Assembly (NCBI GenBank): GCA_029937205.1
Contig: JAPYQV010000079.1
Coordinates: forward strand, 1-9,151
Origin: Alphaproteobacteria bacterium
GTDB lineage: Bacteria > Pseudomonadota > Alphaproteobacteria > UBA828
Length of the DNA: 9,151 bases
Reading direction: 5' to 3'
Position numbers and translations under genes: made by a program. This document shows positions 1 through 7,322 of the stretch, piece after piece. Under the pieces are notes generated by a model. That model made no database searches and was not told where the DNA came from. It was given only the letters and a program-made list of their open reading frames with translations. The number at the start of each line of letters is the position of its first letter. Position 1 is the stretch's first letter.

Positions 1-1071
1 GACCCGTTTGCCGTTGGGGCTGGTGGTAAACGGGATGCGGCACGACGCCGAGCGGTTGCGCGCCGAATAGGCGAGCAGCACCGGCGCCTCAAAGCCCGGC
101 ACCAAGCGCTTGTAGCTGTTGGTCGACGCATTGGTGAAGGCGTTCAAGGCGCGGGCATGCTTGATGATGCCGCCGATATAGTAGAGCGCGATTTCCGAGA
201 GATCAGCATAGCCGGTGCCGGCGAAGAGCGGCTTGCCGTCCTTCCAGATCGACTGATGCACATGCATGCCGGAGCCGTTGTCATCGACCACCGGCTTGGG
301 CATGAAGGTCGCCGTCTTGCCGTACGAATGCGCCGTCTGATGGACGACATATTTATAGATCTGCATGAAGTCGGCGGTGCGCAGCATGGTGTCGAACTCG
401 AAGCCGAGCTCGTTCTGGCTCGGCGCCACTTCATGGTGATGCTTTTCCACCTTGATGCCCATGGCTTCCATGTGGGTCAACATTTCGGCCCGCATATCAG
501 CCATGGAATCGACCGGCGCGACCGGAAAATAGCCGCCCTTCGGCCCCGGCCGGTGACCTGTATTGCCGCCCTCATACTCACGCCCGGAATTGTACGGACC
601 CTCTTCCTGGTCGAGCATGTAAAACATCTGATGCATCGAGCAGTCGTAACGCACATCGTCAAAGACGAAGAATTCCGCCTCGGGCCCGAAATAAGCGGTA
701 TCGCCGATGCCGGAATAGGACAGATAGGCTTCGGCGCGCTGGGCGACGCCGCGCGGGCAGCGGCCGTAGGGCTGGCCGGTGGAGGGCTCGATCACGTCGC
801 AATTGATAATCAGGGTCGGCTGCGCGGTGAACGGGTCGATCACGGCGGTGGCGCAGTCGGGCGTCAGGATCATGTCCGATTCATGGATCTCCTTCCAGCC
901 GGCAATCGACGAGCCGTCGAACATGATGCCGTCGGCGAGCATGCTTTCGTCGACCGTGCGCACCGCCTGGGCCGTGTGATGCCATTTGCCGCGCGGATCG
1001 GTGAAGCGGAAATCGACAAACTGAATGTCGTTATCCTTGATGGTTTTGAGTACTGTCTGAGCATCGCTCAT
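1..1071 (-). CDS. glnA: Glutamine synthetase type I, 3' end cut by window edge
   Basis: Makes glutamine from glutamate, ammonium and ATP in the cytoplasm as a dodecamer; this is the central step of ammonium assimilation. The frame is open from an ATG at 1071 down to base 1, giving 357 residues of the roughly 470 usual for GSI. Family signatures are in order: [10 protein letters not shown] at 50-59, the metal-binding glutamates in FGPEAEFF (E131, E133), [13 protein letters not shown] at 211-223 (E214, E221), [13 protein letters not shown] at 264-276 with H270, and NRSASCRIP at 339-347 with R340 and R345. The adenylylation-site tyrosine near residue 397 lies outside the window, so that control cannot be checked. 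An AAGGA sits about 10 bases before the start. It lies 38 bp downstream of glnB with no terminator between, so the two are probably cotranscribed. Identification is secure. Confidence 0.97.
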   Translation of the reverse strand, partial: MSDAQTVLKTIKDNDIQFVDFRFTDPRGKWHHTAQAVRTVDESMLADGIMFDGSSIAGWKEIHESDMILTPDCATAVIDPFTAQPTLIINCDVIEPSTGQPYGRCPRGVAQRAEAYLSYSGIGDTAYFGPEAEFFVFDDVRYDCSMHQMFYMLDQEEGPYNSGREYEGGNTGHRPGPKGGYFPVAPVDSMADMRAEMLTHMEAMGIKVEKHHHEVAPSQNELGFEFDTMLRTADFMQIYKYVVHQTAHSYGKTATFMPKPVVDDNGSGMHVHQSIWKDGKPLFAGTGYADLSEIALYYIGGIIKHARALNAFTNASTNSYKRLVPGFEAPVLLAYSARNRSASCRIPFTTSPNGKRV

Positions 1072-1109
1072 CACATCTAATTCCTTATATCTGCTATATA
1101 TCTGGTGTT

Positions 1110-1451
<342 letters not shown>

Positions 1452-1505
1452 TCACCCCTCCAACAAGAATACGATCCGCCCACGCGGATTATTTGTTCTA
1501 TTCAT

Positions 1506-1521
1506 TGCATGGCCCGTGCCA
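1506..1521 (-). promoter_or_regulatory. Sigma54 (RpoN) -24/-12 promoter of glnB-glnA
   Basis: Read on the minus strand the bases are TGGCACGGGCCATGCA. Compared with the consensus TGGCACG-N4-TTGCW, the -24 half TGGCACG is perfect. The essential GG (-24) and GC (-12) pairs have the exact spacing; only one T of the -12 half differs. Transcription should start near 1495, leaving a leader of about 47 bases that carries the glnB ribosome binding site. Sigma54 control of glnB-glnA is known in several alphaproteobacteria; use in this organism is inferred. Confidence 0.82.
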
Positions 1522-1628
1522 GACGCGAAATTAAAATAATACCTAGTAATTATAATGAGTTACAGTATTAGGCGCGCGCGCGCAAGCGAAGTAGTGCCAC
1601 TAAATTACGCGTGCTGCACAAAAAATAG

Positions 1629-1643
1629 GCACCACCGTGATGC
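1629..1643. promoter_or_regulatory. Probable NtrC binding site upstream of glnB
   Basis: GCACC-ACCGT-GATGC matches the NtrC dyad GCACC-N5-GGTGC with one mismatch and correct spacing. It lies about 140 bp upstream of the predicted sigma54 start, a normal distance for an NtrC enhancer. The AT-rich stretch between site and promoter (about 1529-1560) would suit DNA bending, although I see no clear IHF consensus. I found no second site of the same quality in the gap. Confidence 0.5.
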
Positions 1644-1682
1644 GCCAATTAGCAACCTCTGTGCTCGCGAATACGCACCAAT

Positions 1683-1706
1683 CCGGAATGCGCCCCAGCA
1701 TTCCGG
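1683..1706. repeat. Perfect 9-bp inverted repeat in the glnB upstream region
   Basis: CCGGAATGC and GCATTCCGG flank a six-base centre (GCCCCA). No T-run follows on either strand, so it is not an intrinsic terminator. It may be an operator or an RNA hairpin. Its role is unknown. Confidence 0.6.
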
Positions 1707-1802
1707 CAAGCGCGACCGCGCGCCCGAGTTAATACGAGGTAGCCAAGAGCGCGGATGCGCTAGTCCGGCGTCTGAGGGACCAAGCAAAAAAACAAGAACC
1801 CA

Positions 1803-1833
1803 TTAAAAATTGCAGCCCCCTTGGGCCTGCAAT
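1803..1833 (-). terminator. Intrinsic-terminator-like hairpin facing glnB
   Basis: ATTGCAG (1809-1815) pairs perfectly with CTGCAAT (1827-1833). A further three C-G pairs lie inside after one mismatch, with a three-base loop. On the minus strand the stem runs straight into TTTTT (1809-1805), the layout of a rho-independent terminator. On the plus strand it is followed by ATGTTG, so it would not terminate there. No minus-strand gene lies upstream; it may block antisense transcription from the aminotransferase gene, or act as a leader hairpin of that gene. Confidence 0.45.
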
Positions 1834-1870
1834 ATGTTGAGCACTTCTCACCGTTCACAAGGCATTACTC

Positions 1871-3043
1871 ATGAAACTTGCACGGCGCATGGCGCAGCTC
1901 GGGACCGAGACGGCATTTGAGGTTTTGGCGCGCGCCAACGGACTTAAGGCCGCGGGCCGTTCGATCATCAATCTCGGCATCGGCCAGCCGGATTTTCAAA
2001 CGCCGGAGAACATCGTCGAGGCGGCGCGCAAGGCGCTGGCCGACGGCCACCACGGCTACACCCCGGCCAATGGCATCCAGCCCTTGCGCGAGGCCGTGGC
2101 GGCCGATATCGCCGCCCATCGCGGTGTTGAGATCGATCCCGGCAATGTGGTCGTCGTGCCCGGCGGCAAGGTCACCATGTTTTTCGCCGCCCTGATGTTC
2201 GGCGAGGAAGGCGCGGAAATCCTCTATCCCAACCCCGGCTTTCCGATTTACCAGTCGGTCATCGAGTTTTCCGGCGCCACCGCCGTGCCGATCCCGCTCT
2301 ATGAGGAAACCGGCTTTTCGTTCAGCGCCGAAGAGGTGCTCTCCAAGATCACGCCCAAGACCCGCCTGATCATGCTCAACAGCCCGGCCAACCCGACCGG
2401 CGGCGTAACCCCGAAGAAGGAATTCGACCGCTTGGTGGAAGGGCTCGAGGCCCATCCCGATATCGCCATCATGAGCGACGAAATTTATGCCCGCCTCTTA
2501 TATGACGGCCAGGAGCATGTCAGCCTCCTCAGCTACCCCTCAATCCGCGACCGCGTGATCCTGTTGGACGGCTGGTCGAAAACCTATGCCATGACCGGCT
2601 GGCGCATCGGTTACGGCGTGTGGCCGGGCAAGCTCGCCGAGCAGGCAACGCGCCTCGCCGTCAACAGCAATTCCTGCGTCAACGCGCCAACCCAAATCGC
2701 CGCCATCGAAGCCTTGCAAGGCCCGCAAGACTCAGTCGAGACCATGCGCCTCGCCTTCGACGAACGGCGCAAGATCATCCTGAGAGAGCTCAACCAAATC
2801 GAAGGCTTCCGCTGCGTCGAACCGCAAGGCGCCTTCTACGCCATGTCGAATATCGAAGGCACGGGAATGAGCGCCCGCGAACTCCAGGACGGCCTTTTGG
2901 AAACCGCCGGCGTCGCCACCATCGCCGGCACCAGCTTCGGCCAATATGGCGAGGGCTACCTGCGTTTTTCCTACGCCGCCAGCACGGAAGAAATCATCGA
3001 AGCCATGACAAGAATCAAAACCTTCCTCGCCGAGCGAAGCTAA
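1871..3043 (+). CDS. Class I PLP-dependent aminotransferase (aspartate/aromatic type)
   Basis: A cytoplasmic fold-type I enzyme that moves an amino group from an amino acid to a 2-oxo acid. At 390 residues it has normal length. Motifs are INLGIGQPDF at 33-42, HGYTPANG at 61-68, SPANPTGG at 171-178 (N174 contacts PLP), SDEIYARL at 202-209 (D203 to the pyridine nitrogen, Y206), and GWSKTYAMTGWRIGY at 234-248. K237 is the PLP Schiff-base lysine and R245 the phosphate contact. YLRFSY near 363-368 supplies the conserved carboxylate-binding R365. An AAGG lies about 8 bases before the ATG. The next feature downstream is tRNA-His and no operon partner is seen. Substrate is not determined: aspartate, aromatic, alanine or LL-diaminopimelate aminotransferases share these motifs, so no gene symbol is given. 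Confidence 0.93.
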   Translation: MKLARRMAQLGTETAFEVLARANGLKAAGRSIINLGIGQPDFQTPENIVEAARKALADGHHGYTPANGIQPLREAVAADIAAHRGVEIDPGNVVVVPGGKVTMFFAALMFGEEGAEILYPNPGFPIYQSVIEFSGATAVPIPLYEETGFSFSAEEVLSKITPKTRLIMLNSPANPTGGVTPKKEFDRLVEGLEAHPDIAIMSDEIYARLLYDGQEHVSLLSYPSIRDRVILLDGWSKTYAMTGWRIGYGVWPGKLAEQATRLAVNSNSCVNAPTQIAAIEALQGPQDSVETMRLAFDERRKIILRELNQIEGFRCVEPQGAFYAMSNIEGTGMSARELQDGLLETAGVATIAGTSFGQYGEGYLRFSYAASTEEIIEAMTRIKTFLAERS

Positions 3044-3093
3044 GGCGGGCAGGGAACTCAGATCTCCCCTCCGAACAAATTCTTGATCTCACC

Positions 3094-3122
3094 TTGACGC
3101 CCGTTCACCCATGCACTATTCA
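3094..3122 (+). promoter_or_regulatory. Candidate sigma70 promoter of tRNA-His
   Basis: TTGACG (3094-3099) is a near-consensus -35 box and TATTCA (3117-3122) a weak -10 box, 17 bp apart. Transcription would start near 3129, about 18 bases before the mature tRNA. Position and spacing support it; the -10 match is poor. Confidence 0.45.
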
Positions 3123-3147
3123 AAACCCGCTCGAAAGAGCCCCTGTG

Positions 3148-3224
3148 GCGGGTGTAGCTCAGCTGGTTAGAGCACCTGATTGTGGTTCAGGGGGTCGGGG
3201 GTTCAAGTCCCCTCACTCGCCCCA
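3148..3224 (+). tRNA. tRNA-His (anticodon GTG)
   Basis: A full cloverleaf folds. The acceptor stem GCGGGTG (3148-3154) pairs with CACTCGC (3214-3220), with one G-U. The D-arm is GCTC/GAGC around AGCTGGTTA, and the anticodon stem is CCTGA/TCAGG. The loop TTGTGGT carries anticodon GTG (3182-3184). The T-arm is GGGGG/CCCCT around TTCAAGT. The discriminator is C (3221) and CCA is encoded (3222-3224). A G at 3147 opposite the C discriminator gives the extra G-1:C73 pair diagnostic of histidine tRNA. Seven Ts at 3225-3231 follow directly and may aid termination. A decayed copy of this tRNA lies about 1.4 kb downstream. Confidence 0.97.
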
Positions 3225-3541
3225 TTTTTTTCAACGGATTACCAAGTCTTCTATTTTTTCTTCAGAGCCTATTTGAAATAGAGCGGCAGAATGAAAGAAT
3301 ATGCCGGCTGAATTATACCGACTTCAAACTGCGATTGATCGGGTTTGCCGGCTGTTTTCCTCGAAATAAATTCCAACAGATTTTTCTGATATTTTTTTCC
3401 CCATGAGACATTCACTCGGTATCCGAATCGGCACGACGGCGGCTGCCAAACGCAAGAGAATTGCGCGTCGGGCGATCATTAGTCATGCTCAACCGTGCCG
3501 GAGGGGTCCATTTTGAGAATCTTGGTTTATGATAAAGAGTA
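3225..3541. other. AT-rich gap between tRNA-His and methyltransferase
   Basis: No convincing gene is present; the short frames here lack ribosome binding sites and recognisable sequence. The first 200 bases are clearly more AT-rich than the flanking genes. Small structures seen are a CAGA-TTTT-TCTG mini-hairpin (3377-3388) followed by seven Ts (3392-3398), and a 9-base direct repeat TGCCGGCTG at 3302 and 3347. TATGAT at 3528-3533 is a possible -10 box for the next gene, without a clear -35. Confidence 0.5.
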
Positions 3542-3562
3542 GTGACAATATCGGAGGGCACA

Positions 3563-4450
3563 GTGCCGCCTCCAGTTAATTTACCGCAGCTCAAAAAGCA
3601 TATTCTTGATCTTCAAAACGCTAATGAAGCAGGTCAACCGCTCGCCGATTTATGGGCTTCCTTCGTTTCCGCCGCGCTCGCCTCAGAGGCGGCGCCGCCT
3701 GTTCACCTTGAACTGATATTGTCGATCCTGCGCCAAGCCGGGCGAGGTCGGCCACGGGACGAACTGGTCATTCTTGACCACGGCTGCGGCGGCGGCTTTA
3801 TCCTGCTTTATTTATTGGCGCTCGGTTATCGCAGCATCCATGGCGTAGACCCCGGTCCCCCCTGCGAGAACTGGAATCGCCTGCTGGCAAGCGAATGCGG
3901 CATCGCTGAGCAGCGATTCTGGATGTATGACGGCCTGACCTTGCCGCTCGGTGACGACAGCGTCGATGTGATCTTCAGTCAACAGGTCCTCGAGCATGTT
4001 CAGCCGCATCTGCTGGAGGCCTACTACGCCGAGGAAGGGCGCATCCTCAAGCAAGGTGGAATCGCTTATCACCAAGTTCCTCACCGTCTCGTCCCGTACG
4101 ACTCTCATTCTCGAACTTGGCTGATCCATTATTTGCCGCTGCAACTGCGACGGCCGCTCTTTCGCCTGACCAGCAACGATCCGCATTACATCGAGTCGAT
4201 TCTCTGGTTGCGCTGGCCCTGGATTCACCGCAGCAGAATGCTTCGTCATGTCGGCAGTTGTGAGGACCGAACGATCGAACGTCTGGCAGGAATCACGAAT
4301 CTCGAGGATTACGAAAAGAAGAATCGAGGATTGCGGCGGTTTATTGGCACGCTCGTGCGCCTACCCCTCTTCGGCGCCCTGATGGCGCCAATCCTGCGCA
4401 ATCTTGTGATGCTCGATACGGTTTTGATCAAACCCACCGGGCCGGCCTGA
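3563..4450 (+). CDS. Class I SAM-dependent methyltransferase
   Basis: Probably transfers a methyl group from S-adenosylmethionine to a small molecule or glycan; the substrate is unknown. The frame opens at GTG 3542, but GTG 3563 is preferred because GGAGGG (3553-3558) lies just before it, giving 295 residues. Counting from 3542, SAM motif I is LVILDHGCGGGF at 75-86, the ribose-binding acidic residue is in GVDPG at 101-105, and DDSVDVIFSQQVLEHV at 138-153 is the motif typical of the Methyltransf_11 group. The HRLVPYDSHSRTWLIHYLP stretch (181-199) resembles a segment I associate with sugar or polysaccharide methyltransferases; this is weak evidence. The C-terminal third is rich in aromatic and hydrophobic residues and may contact a lipid or glycan. 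The gene is alone, between a tRNA-His gene and a decayed tRNA-His copy, so it may be cargo of a former integrated element. Confidence 0.83.
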   Translation: MPPPVNLPQLKKHILDLQNANEAGQPLADLWASFVSAALASEAAPPVHLELILSILRQAGRGRPRDELVILDHGCGGGFILLYLLALGYRSIHGVDPGPPCENWNRLLASECGIAEQRFWMYDGLTLPLGDDSVDVIFSQQVLEHVQPHLLEAYYAEEGRILKQGGIAYHQVPHRLVPYDSHSRTWLIHYLPLQLRRPLFRLTSNDPHYIESILWLRWPWIHRSRMLRHVGSCEDRTIERLAGITNLEDYEKKNRGLRRFIGTLVRLPLFGALMAPILRNLVMLDTVLIKPTGPA

Positions 4451-4571
4451 GGGTCGTATAAAGGGAACCACGCGCGAGCTGTCGCGTCGGTCTGGGCGCT
4501 TCAGTCCATGCTTCCGGAGGCTGAGGGCATGCCAATTTTAATAAAAATCGTGTCAATTCGGAAGTCAGTTT

Positions 4572-4642
4572 TGGTTAGAGTTGATAGAATTATCTGTTTG
4601 TGGGCCTGGGGAACGGTGGCTCAAATCCCCTCGCTCGCTCCA
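4572..4642 (+). pseudogene. Degenerate tRNA-His copy (possible att remnant)
   Basis: The last 44 bases (4599-4642) align without gaps to the last 44 bases of the intact tRNA-His (3181-3224). About 34 of 44 are identical, including the anticodon-loop TGTGG, TCAA of the T-loop, and the CCA end. In the last 24 bases 20 match. The nine bases TGGTTAGAG (4572-4580) equal the D-loop of the tRNA, but about ten extra bases separate the two blocks. Weaker similarity may extend upstream to about 4560. The cloverleaf can no longer form properly, because the acceptor and T-stem pairs are lost. It is either the displaced 3' end left by site-specific integration at tRNA-His or a decayed duplicate. Confidence 0.72.
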
Positions 4643-4767
4643 AAATTTTGACGACTTAGAAGATCTTTCAAATTAGCGATAAATTCACAGTCATTGGTGA
4701 GTGACTCGCTGGAAAGATAAAACCATTTCTCTCTGACCGAATATTGCTGCCCGTCAGATAAAACGCC

Positions 4768-5927
4768 CTACGGCGCATCCGCCCACTGACTGGTGGTTCC
4801 CTTTTCGGTCCGGAGCGCGCGGTCGCGGTTCCGAAGCCACCAGCCGAATTGTGGATGCCAAGCGCGGTATTCCGGGTCCACGCCCAGTTCAAGCGCGGCA
4901 TGATGGGCCCAGTTCGGATCGAACAGGATCTCGCGCCCGATAGCGACGAGGTCCGCGCGCCCGTTCTCGATCAGCGTATTTGCTTCTGTTGCCGTTCGGA
5001 TAAAACCGACCGCCATAGTGCGCACATCGGCGTCATGGCGGATCGCTTTGGCGAACGGTATCTGGAACAACGGCCCCACAGGTATCCGCTGTTTTTCCGC
5101 CGGATCGCCGATGCCGTCGGACGAGCAATCGATGACATCGACGCCATGCTCCTTCAAGGCCGCCGCGAAGGGCACCGTATCCTCCAGCGTTAACCCGCCA
5201 TCCACCCAATCGACGGCGGAGAGACGATAGAAGAGCGGGCGGGGCGTCGGCCAGTTACGGCGGATACAATCAACAACAGCAAGCGGAAAGCGCATGCGAT
5301 TTTCGAGCGAGCCGCCATAATTATCGCTTCGATTGTTGCCGAGCGGGGACAGGAATTGGTGCAGCAGAAAACCGTGCGCGCCATAAATTTCAATAACTTC
5401 AAAACCCGCTTCCCGGGCCCGCACTGCCGCCGCACCATACGCCTCAATGACCTGCTCGATATCGCCTTCCGTCATGTTGCGCGGCGTGTGCCAGCCGGGG
5501 TCGAAGGGCTCCTCGGTCGGCGCGATTGCCTGCCATGGCGCCTCTCCGCGTTGCGCAATGTCCTCTTCATCGACCCAGTGATCGCGCGGTGCCACGGCCG
5601 GCGCTCGCTGGCTTTTCGTCCGGCATGGCCCAGTTGGATCGCCGGCACCGCACCGAATTCGCGAATGGCCCCGGCGATCCGTGCCAAGGGAGCGAATTGT
5701 TCGTCCTGCCACAGTCCGAGATCGCCATGCGTCCGCCGGCCTCGAGCCTCGACGCCAACGGCCTCGGTAAACACCAGGCCGGCGCCGCCCATGGCAAAGC
5801 GGCCGAGATGGACAATGTGCCATTCACTGGAGAAACCATCGGTTGCCGCATATTGGCTCATGGGAGAAACAGCGATGCGATTTTTTAACGTCACATCGCC
5901 GATGGTTATCGGTTCGAACAGAGCCAA
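4768..5927 (-). pseudogene. Old Yellow Enzyme family flavin oxidoreductase, frameshifted
   Basis: Members use FMN and NAD(P)H to reduce activated C=C bonds; this one resembles the YqjM/XenA branch. Translation starts at TTG 5927 (AAGG 8 bases upstream) with a normal N-terminus, LFEPITIGDVTLKNRIAVSP. It runs to RKASERRPWH (H113, codon 5589-5591). The family sequence then continues in another frame from about 5586 (DHWVDEEDIAQRGEAPWQ) to the stop at 4768. Adding one base near 5584-5591, in a CGCGCG run, restores a protein of about 386 residues. Later motifs are intact: GAHGFLLHQFLSPLGNN, YGGSLENRMRFPL and NGRADLVAIGREIL. Odd residues: SPMSQY has Ser24 where YqjM has its active-site Cys26, and IEIYGAHG has Tyr in place of the first His of the H-x-x-H pair. 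This is either a pseudogene or a sequencing or assembly error in a working gene. It diverges from the cysteine-synthase-like gene. Confidence 0.85.
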
Positions 5928-6158
5928 GATTTCAGCCTTATTAAAATTGCGCGGGTCGCGGGCCGCATCGCTCGGTGGGCAGCCAGTCAGACCATCAGAT
6001 TAACAGCCAAATTATTGTCGAGCCAACATCGCTTCCAGACAGGCCGCCGGCTTGCCTCTCTCAGCTTCCGTTTCTTGCTCCACCTTTGATCACGATAAGG
6101 CTGGACCAATCCTGTGGGGCGGGGCATTAATCACCAATGCTGAAATTGGAGAGTGAAA

Positions 6159-7235
6159 ATGCAATCGACAATTAGAACAAGTTCCGGCCGGGGAATGCTG
6201 TACGACAGCATTTTGGACACCGTTGGCGACACGCCGTGCATTCGAATCAATCGTCTGGCGCCCGAAGGTGTCGAGATTTATGCAAAGGCCGAGTTTTTCA
6301 ATCCTGCCGGATCGGTGAAGGACAGGCTCGCACTGAACATCATCGAAGAAGGCGAGCGCAACGGCACGCTCAAGCCCGGGCAGACCGTGGTTGAAGCGAC
6401 GAGCGGCAATACCGGTATCGGGCTTGCCATGGTGTGCGCGCAGAAGGGCTATCCCCTCGTGGTGACAATGGCCGACAGCTTTTCAATTGAGCGCCGCAAA
6501 CTGATGCGCATTTTCGGGGCGAAAGTCGTCTTGACGCCGCGCGCCCAAAAGGGTCTCGGCATGTATAAAAAGGCGGTCGAGCTAGCCGATGCGAATGGCT
6601 GGTTTCTGGCCCGGCAGTTCGAGACAAGCGCCAATGCTGATATCCATGAATCGACGACGGCGCAGGAAATTCTGGCCGATTTCGACGGCAAGCGGTTGGA
6701 TTATTTCGTCACCGGTTACGGCACGGGCGGCACCATCACAGGTGTCGCGCGGGTGCTCAGAAAAGAGCGCCCGGAGACAAAAATCATCATGGCCGAACCG
6801 GCCAATGCCCAGTTGGTCGGCAGCGGCCAGGCGCAGGACCGTTCGGCCGGCGATGCGCCGGCAAGCAGTCATGGCGCGTTCGAGCCGCATCCGATGCAGG
6901 GCTGGACTCCCGATTTCATTCCCTATGTTTTGCAGGAATGCCTCGATGCGAATAACTATGACCAACTGATCCCGATCGCCGGGCCGGACGGAATTGCCTG
7001 GACGCAGAAGCTCGCGGCGCAGGAGGGCATCCTGGCGGGCATCTCAGGCGGCGCAACCTTTGCCGCGGCCATGAAAGTCGCTGAAAACGCGGAGCCGGGG
7101 ACGGTTATCCTCTGTATGTTGCCCGATACCGGGGAGCGCTACATGACGACGCCGTTGTTCGAAGGCATCGCCGAGGATATGGACGAGGAAGAAACCGCGC
7201 TTTCCAAATCCACGCCGGGTTTTCAAATGGAATAA
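6159..7235 (+). CDS. Cysteine-synthase-like PLP enzyme (CysK/CBS family)
   Basis: Fold-type II PLP enzyme that by family replaces the beta group of an activated serine (O-acetyl- or O-phosphoserine) with a nucleophile such as sulfide. ATG 6159 is chosen over GTG 6153 because GGAGAG (6148-6153) is well placed for it; the product is 358 residues, longer than CysK at about 320. Visible from this start are NPAGSVKDR with the PLP lysine K54, the substrate loop TSGNTG at 81-86, the phosphate-binding GTGGT at 188-192, GISGGAT near 295-301, and PDTGERY near 322-328. About 18 extra residues follow AEP (around 217-244). The usual HKIQGIGAGFIP loop reads HPMQGWTPDFIP, which suggests a different nucleophile or donor. 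A group II decarboxylase follows on the same strand after 87 bp. It may be a true cysteine synthase, but a dedicated beta-substituted-alanine synthase fits better, so no symbol is given. Confidence 0.88.
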   Translation: MQSTIRTSSGRGMLYDSILDTVGDTPCIRINRLAPEGVEIYAKAEFFNPAGSVKDRLALNIIEEGERNGTLKPGQTVVEATSGNTGIGLAMVCAQKGYPLVVTMADSFSIERRKLMRIFGAKVVLTPRAQKGLGMYKKAVELADANGWFLARQFETSANADIHESTTAQEILADFDGKRLDYFVTGYGTGGTITGVARVLRKERPETKIIMAEPANAQLVGSGQAQDRSAGDAPASSHGAFEPHPMQGWTPDFIPYVLQECLDANNYDQLIPIAGPDGIAWTQKLAAQEGILAGISGGATFAAAMKVAENAEPGTVILCMLPDTGERYMTTPLFEGIAEDMDEEETALSKSTPGFQME

Positions 7236-7322
7236 GGCCTGATCGGCGCGCGCGGTGCCGGGAATAAAGGCGCACCTCAATATATTCCTGTCGAACAACA
7301 TTCATTTCAGGATGGTACCGCC

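Noticed and set aside
157..1080. Plus-strand open frame of 307 codons opposite glnA
   Set aside because: It is the antisense shadow of a highly conserved glutamine synthetase; its protein has no recognisable motif.
1549..1556. TATAAT on both strands in the glnB upstream region as sigma70 promoters
   Set aside because: No acceptable -35 box at 16-18 bp on either strand; the site lies in a generally AT-rich patch.
1555..1806. Plus-strand open frame of 83 codons upstream of the aminotransferase
   Set aside because: No ribosome binding site or family pattern, and it covers the regulatory elements of glnB.
1865..2455. Minus-strand open frame of 196 codons opposite the aminotransferase
   Set aside because: Composition is that of an antisense shadow; the plus-strand frame carries all the enzyme motifs.
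2620..3276. Plus-strand open frame of 218 codons overlapping the aminotransferase and running through tRNA-His
   Set aside because: Arg-rich out-of-frame product that crosses a tRNA gene; no family match.
4507..4531. CATGC/GCATG hairpin after the methyltransferase as its terminator
   Set aside because: Only five base pairs, a 15-base loop and no continuous T-run.
5584..5591. Programmed ribosomal frameshift in the flavin oxidoreductase
   Set aside because: No slippery heptamer or clear stimulatory structure, and the family is not known to use recoding; mutation or sequence error is simpler.
6124..6140. GCATT-N7-AATGC dyad upstream of the synthase-like gene as a LysR-type operator
   Set aside because: Spacing does not fit the T-N11-A rule and no LysR gene is adjacent; five base pairs can arise by chance.
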